Shown here: positions 60,746-64,000 of the stretch, piece after piece | Layout: each line of letters starts with the position of its first letter | Position numbering within the stretch: position 1 is the stretch's first letter | Source: Sipunculus nudus | Taxonomy: Eukaryota > Annelida > Sipuncula > Golfingiida > Sipunculidae | NCBI GenBank assembly: GCA_026874595.1 | Contig: CM049307.1 | Span: 25,766,362-25,830,361, forward strand | Reading direction: 5' to 3' | Length of the DNA stretch: 64,000 nucleotides | Program-made: the position numbers and the translations under genes | Notes under the pieces: generated by a model | What the model was told of the DNA's origin: nothing | Databases searched by the model: none | What the model saw: only the letters and a program-made list of their open reading frames with translations

Positions 60746-61795
60746 CAATTTTAGGTTATTTACAGATATAATTAAATCGAATAAATAAAAAGGATATGAA
60801 CTTTCATGACAAGTGGCAAGCAGGACCGAAGGGCATCACATTTATTAGACGCATACAATTATGATCCTCTAAAACTATTAAGTTTCGATGTGTCAGTCTT
60901 TTCAGGCAGAAGTCTAGGTATATATAATGTTAAAGGCAGGGTTCAACAATCGAGCAGAAAACACCACTTGCCTGAGGACAAGTAAAAAATAAAATCTTTA
61001 TAAATACCTCACATAAAACCGGAGGTCCTTGAAATTTAGTTTGCTATTTATTTATTGATATTCTAGGTAATTTAATTACCAATTCACCAGGTATTCTCAT
61101 TCGTGTGAAATCGCTTTATGAAATCTAATCATGGGAAGATCCAAACTGTTATTAGATGCATGCTCATGAGAAATCCAAATGATTGGGTGGTGATTATATG
61201 CCATCGTTGGTAAATAATAATAAAATCCATGAAAACCCTTTTTTTCTTTTTTAATCAAAATATTATTCACAATGGATTCAAAGGCAAAAATTATATTATT
61301 GTATTGAAATTTTAAAAATAATTCGGGCGAGTCCCATTCATTTTATTCAACAAGGGCTTGTCGTCTTAAAAAAGTTGCTCTTTTTAATATCGGTAAAGGA
61401 GGTCAATTTTCCAACTAGTTCTTTACATCTATGTATGAAAGAAACTGATTGAATAAAGCTATTCCTTTATAAATAAAATAAAGCATACTTGCGTTTATAT
61501 AATATAATATACAATAATATAATATATTATATTATATATAGTCCTATATATGTATATTCATTTGTGTGAATGTTAAAAAAAAAGGGCCTTGTTTAATAGT
61601 CCGAAATGTGCTCCAACGCACCACCCCGTGCAGAGACCACGCTACGCCCCTGTGGATGGACATTACGATCCAAGGGCTGAATATAAAATCATTGTAGATC
61701 CTGTCGCAACAAATCGGTACGATAGGTCCAGGGTTCTCTGCATGCTAAAATGACACGCAAGTGCCAGCCCGTGTATTCTGTCCAAGAGAAAATGC
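60746..61795. other. Unannotated AT-rich stretch
   Basis: AT-rich DNA with a TA-rich patch at 61496-61545. No gene or repeat of known family recognised. Confidence 0.5.
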
Positions 61796-62085
61796 AAGGC
61801 GCAATGTTTTGCCAGCGTGAACATGTAGGCCTAATTTTTTATTGGCCCAGTCAGACGGGGCATTTCCTGAAAGAGAGGTGTTGTTGGCCGTGCATACACA
61901 AGGTACGACCCGCTGTGTTTATATTAACGCCTGTCATCGCGTCTGGTCCATTTTTTTATATCTCGTACAGGAGTAAGCCTTTGGTTTCAGGGCAATATTT
62001 TGGCGGGTATTAATTTAATTCAAAGAGAAGACTATATTTCGTGTTAATTCAACATGCCTTATAGCTGATTGGGTCCTTTCAAGGC
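61796..62085 (+). repeat. Diverged relative of the 809-bp element interior
   Basis: Matches the reverse complement of about 12600-12895. Shared words include cgctgtgtttat, ggtcca, acaggagtaagc, ggtttcagggcaat and tgattgggtcc. Similarity is partial and the minisatellite ends are absent. It indicates an older member of the same transposon family or of its parent. Confidence 0.65.
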
Positions 62086-62204
62086 AGTTAAATGTCAATG
62101 GTATTTTAGCAAGACAAAGTATAAAAAGCCCATTGTGATTTTTGGTCACTGTAATCCTCCCCTCGTTCCCAGCGTTCTCACGGTTTGAATGAGGCTACAA
62201 TGAT

Positions 62205-62245
62205 GATGACGTCACAATACTTTGTTACGTCACAGAATATCTTTT
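62205..62245. promoter_or_regulatory. CRE-like promoter motifs
   Basis: A tgacgtca octamer (about 62208-62215) and a ttacgtcaca half-site (about 62225) lie 35-70 bp upstream of the candidate first exon at 62279. They are possible CREB/ATF sites. There is no TATA box close by. Confidence 0.35.
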
Positions 62246-62278
62246 CCATGTCTCTTCGATTAGAAATACCTATTCACG

Positions 62279-62481
62279 ATGAAGGCTATTTTGAAAGCGT
62301 TTCAGCAGTTTCCCGTGATAGGCCGCGGGCAGGAGGGGGCTGCTCGGTGGGAAAATGAAATCAACCCGTTTAAACGTGACATCATGCGAAATGCTAACCA
62401 CTTCCTCGAGGATTCTAACTCAACTCTGGATGACATGATACATGCGGTGCGAGAGGTAGGACACCTGTCGTACGCAGGTAA
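62279..62481 (+). CDS. Candidate first coding exon, unrecognised protein
   Basis: It starts MKAILKAFQQFPVIGRGQEG, continues NPFKRDIMRNANHFLEDSNS and TLDDMIHAVREVGHLSYAG, and ends at a donor-like gcag|gtaata. Codon use is less AT-biased than its surroundings, there are no repeats inside, and CRE-like motifs lie upstream. No domain is recognised. The following exon is not identified, so the gene would extend to the right. Confidence 0.45.
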
Positions 62482-63056
62482 TACAACTCTTTCACACGTT
62501 CTTTGTGTATACTCCACTTTTCATACCTGGTTTTAAAGTAATTCATTTAATCTAGAACCAAAAAGCAGCCCCACAGACTCGAGAGAAGAAAATACTTAAT
62601 TGTCGGTGACATAGCGAATTGAAATGTCAACCATATCTATTACTTTAAACAAACAGTGTTATTTCTAAAATAACTTTTTGACTTGCTGTCTTATGAACAT
62701 TTATGATGTCTTCAAAGTGGAATAGTGTTATTGGCCTTCAGTTTTCGGGACTTAAATGCCTGTGACATCACAGTGACCTTTGTGTGTTTGACCGAAAATA
62801 TAATGTCGAGATGCACACGAGTGTTCGGACAATGTGGGATAAACAATCTTAGAACTAATACCATATAAAAAAACACTCCCTAAAAATCAGCCGAAAATGT
62901 GTACCTTGATGCAGGGTTTAGGTATTTGCAGATTCTTTTTGATTTTTTTTTGGAAAATTAGAGTGTTAAGGTATATGATTGTTAAGAGCAGGAGCGTCGT
63001 GTGTTTGTCCGACATAGTATTCAAAGATAAATTCCCATTAGCCAACATCGGTTGCA

Positions 63057-63057
<1 letters not shown>

Positions 63058-63100
<43 letters not shown>
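63058..63100. repeat. (TA)n microsatellite
   Basis: Uninterrupted TA run in the stretch between the two candidate exons. The rest of 62482-63580 is AT-rich with no supportable gene. Confidence 0.95.
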
Positions 63101-63102
<2 letters not shown>

Positions 63103-63580
63103 CAGTATGCTCTACTCATGTTAAACAGAACCAAATAAATATATTTTATCGATGAGACAAATTAATTTGCTCATCACAAACCTAACATACTTTTCGTAAG
63201 AGAGCGGTTTAAATATCAGTCTGTGGTCCGTGGTTACATTACTTATTGTTCCATTAATGTAGTTTTTATGACATATTATGACATCGAATGACTCATTGAG
63301 TACTGTATATATCACTTTTTAAATTATTCAAAGGGTTGAATTCCAGAATAAAACAAATATAAACTAAAGATATTCCCTTAAACCTTACATAAAACTAGGC
63401 CAGACGAATCAGAGTTAAGTAAATGACATTTTGCAACTGGGGACCTTACCCACGGTAAATTTATATGTACGCAGAGAAAGCCAGAAGTCACATGAATTCT
63501 ACAAGTAATGGCAAATGAATAGCAATGAACGTGTCAAACACATTGTGTTCTAAATTTAGAACAAATATTTTTTTACTTAC

Positions 63581-63826
63581 TTGCCTACATAAGTTGCCTC
63601 GGAGTTGGTGATTGATTAAGTTTCGTTTCACCATGAGTTGCCAAAATGTTTTCTTAACTATATTTATGGATACCTCATAGTAATTGTAAATGTTCCCTCT
63701 GACGGGGTCAAGGTCGGGGATGTTATGCATTACAGTCTCATGGGTCTTAGTTCCGTTAGCATACTGTAGTATATTTTTTAAGAGAACACGAATTGTGTCT
63801 TTGTCCGTAAAAAGCGTCATTAACAT
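63581..63826 (-). CDS. Candidate coding exon, unrecognised protein
   Basis: The minus-strand frame starts MLMTLFTDKDTIRVLLKNIL and includes THETVMHNIPDLDPVRGNIY and FWQLMVKRNLINHQLRGNLC. It ends at a perfect donor, caa|gtaagt (63575-63580). The amino-acid composition is normal and no repeats are inside. No acceptor was found upstream, so it may be a first exon with the ATG at 63824-63826. Function unknown. Confidence 0.35.
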
Positions 63827-64000
63827 CCCGTAGGTTAAGGTTAAATCAATAAAAAAAAATTTACTTTATTGAACGCCTGATAGTCGCATTCCGTAAGATA
63901 TTGATTAGATATTGAGAATCTTATAATTTTCGCCATACACCTTGTTGGCCCATACGTCAGACGGAATAAACTTATTCTGTAGACTAGCCTCTGTTCCAGC

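Overview
The window is AT-rich animal DNA. Evidence for a metazoan is intron-containing relics, GT/AG splice sites, tRNA-derived SINEs, an L1-like LINE, a P-element/THAP9-type transposon and a Ngaro-type tyrosine-recombinase retroelement. The mix (Helentron/HINE-like tandem-core elements, Ngaro, P elements, an expanded acyl-CoA synthetase family) best fits a lophotrochozoan, probably a marine bivalve mollusc. That taxonomic call is inference, not proof. No prokaryotic organisation (operons, Shine-Dalgarno sites) is present.

Backbone: positions 1-15559 and 34047-41775 are two direct copies of one duplicated block (copy A and copy B). Each copy carries one intronless acyl-CoA synthetase (AMP-binding) gene on the minus strand. 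Copy B (38212-39864) is a complete 550-codon frame. Copy A (8055-9706) has a one-base deletion that breaks the last ~60 codons. Comparing the copies dates several events inside the window: a 4.5-kb segment with vigilin (KH-domain) fragments and SINEs present only in A; an 809-bp terminal-inverted-repeat element with a 9-bp target duplication only in A; a 337-bp Harbinger-like MITE and a ~200-bp G-rich element only in B.

Between the copies (15.6-34 kb) lie a decayed L1/Tx1-like LINE (16.3-20.57 kb), two tRNA-like SINE segments (20.57-20.96 kb), arrays of a ~320-340-bp monomer in both orientations (21.2-24.0, 28.1-29.5, 31.2-32.2 kb), a pogo/Tigger relic (24.3-25.5 kb) and a 192-bp tandem duplication (26.8-27.2 kb).

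Right of copy B lie another monomer array (41.78-43.15 kb), a broken gene joining an SGNH-hydrolase-like C-terminal exon to a 19-residue repeat array (43.8-46.1 kb), a SWIM/MULE transposase relic with an AT-hook (46.2-48.4 kb), a retroelement LTR with a tRNA-Pro-type primer-binding site (48.65-49.31 kb), a perfect 22-bp hairpin (50.46 kb), two more members of the monomer family (51.6-52.56 kb), a P-element/THAP9-like transposon relic with a recognisable intron (52.65-56.6 kb), a 188-bp tandem duplication (57.3-57.7 kb), microsatellite-rich DNA, and a deletion derivative of a Ngaro element that keeps the A1-ORF-B1-A2-B2 split direct repeats (59.6-60.75 kb). Near the right end are two candidate exons of unrecognised genes (62.28 and 63.58-63.83 kb).

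The only gene that looks fully intact is the copy-B acyl-CoA synthetase. Nearly everything else is mobile-element or repeat DNA in various states of decay.
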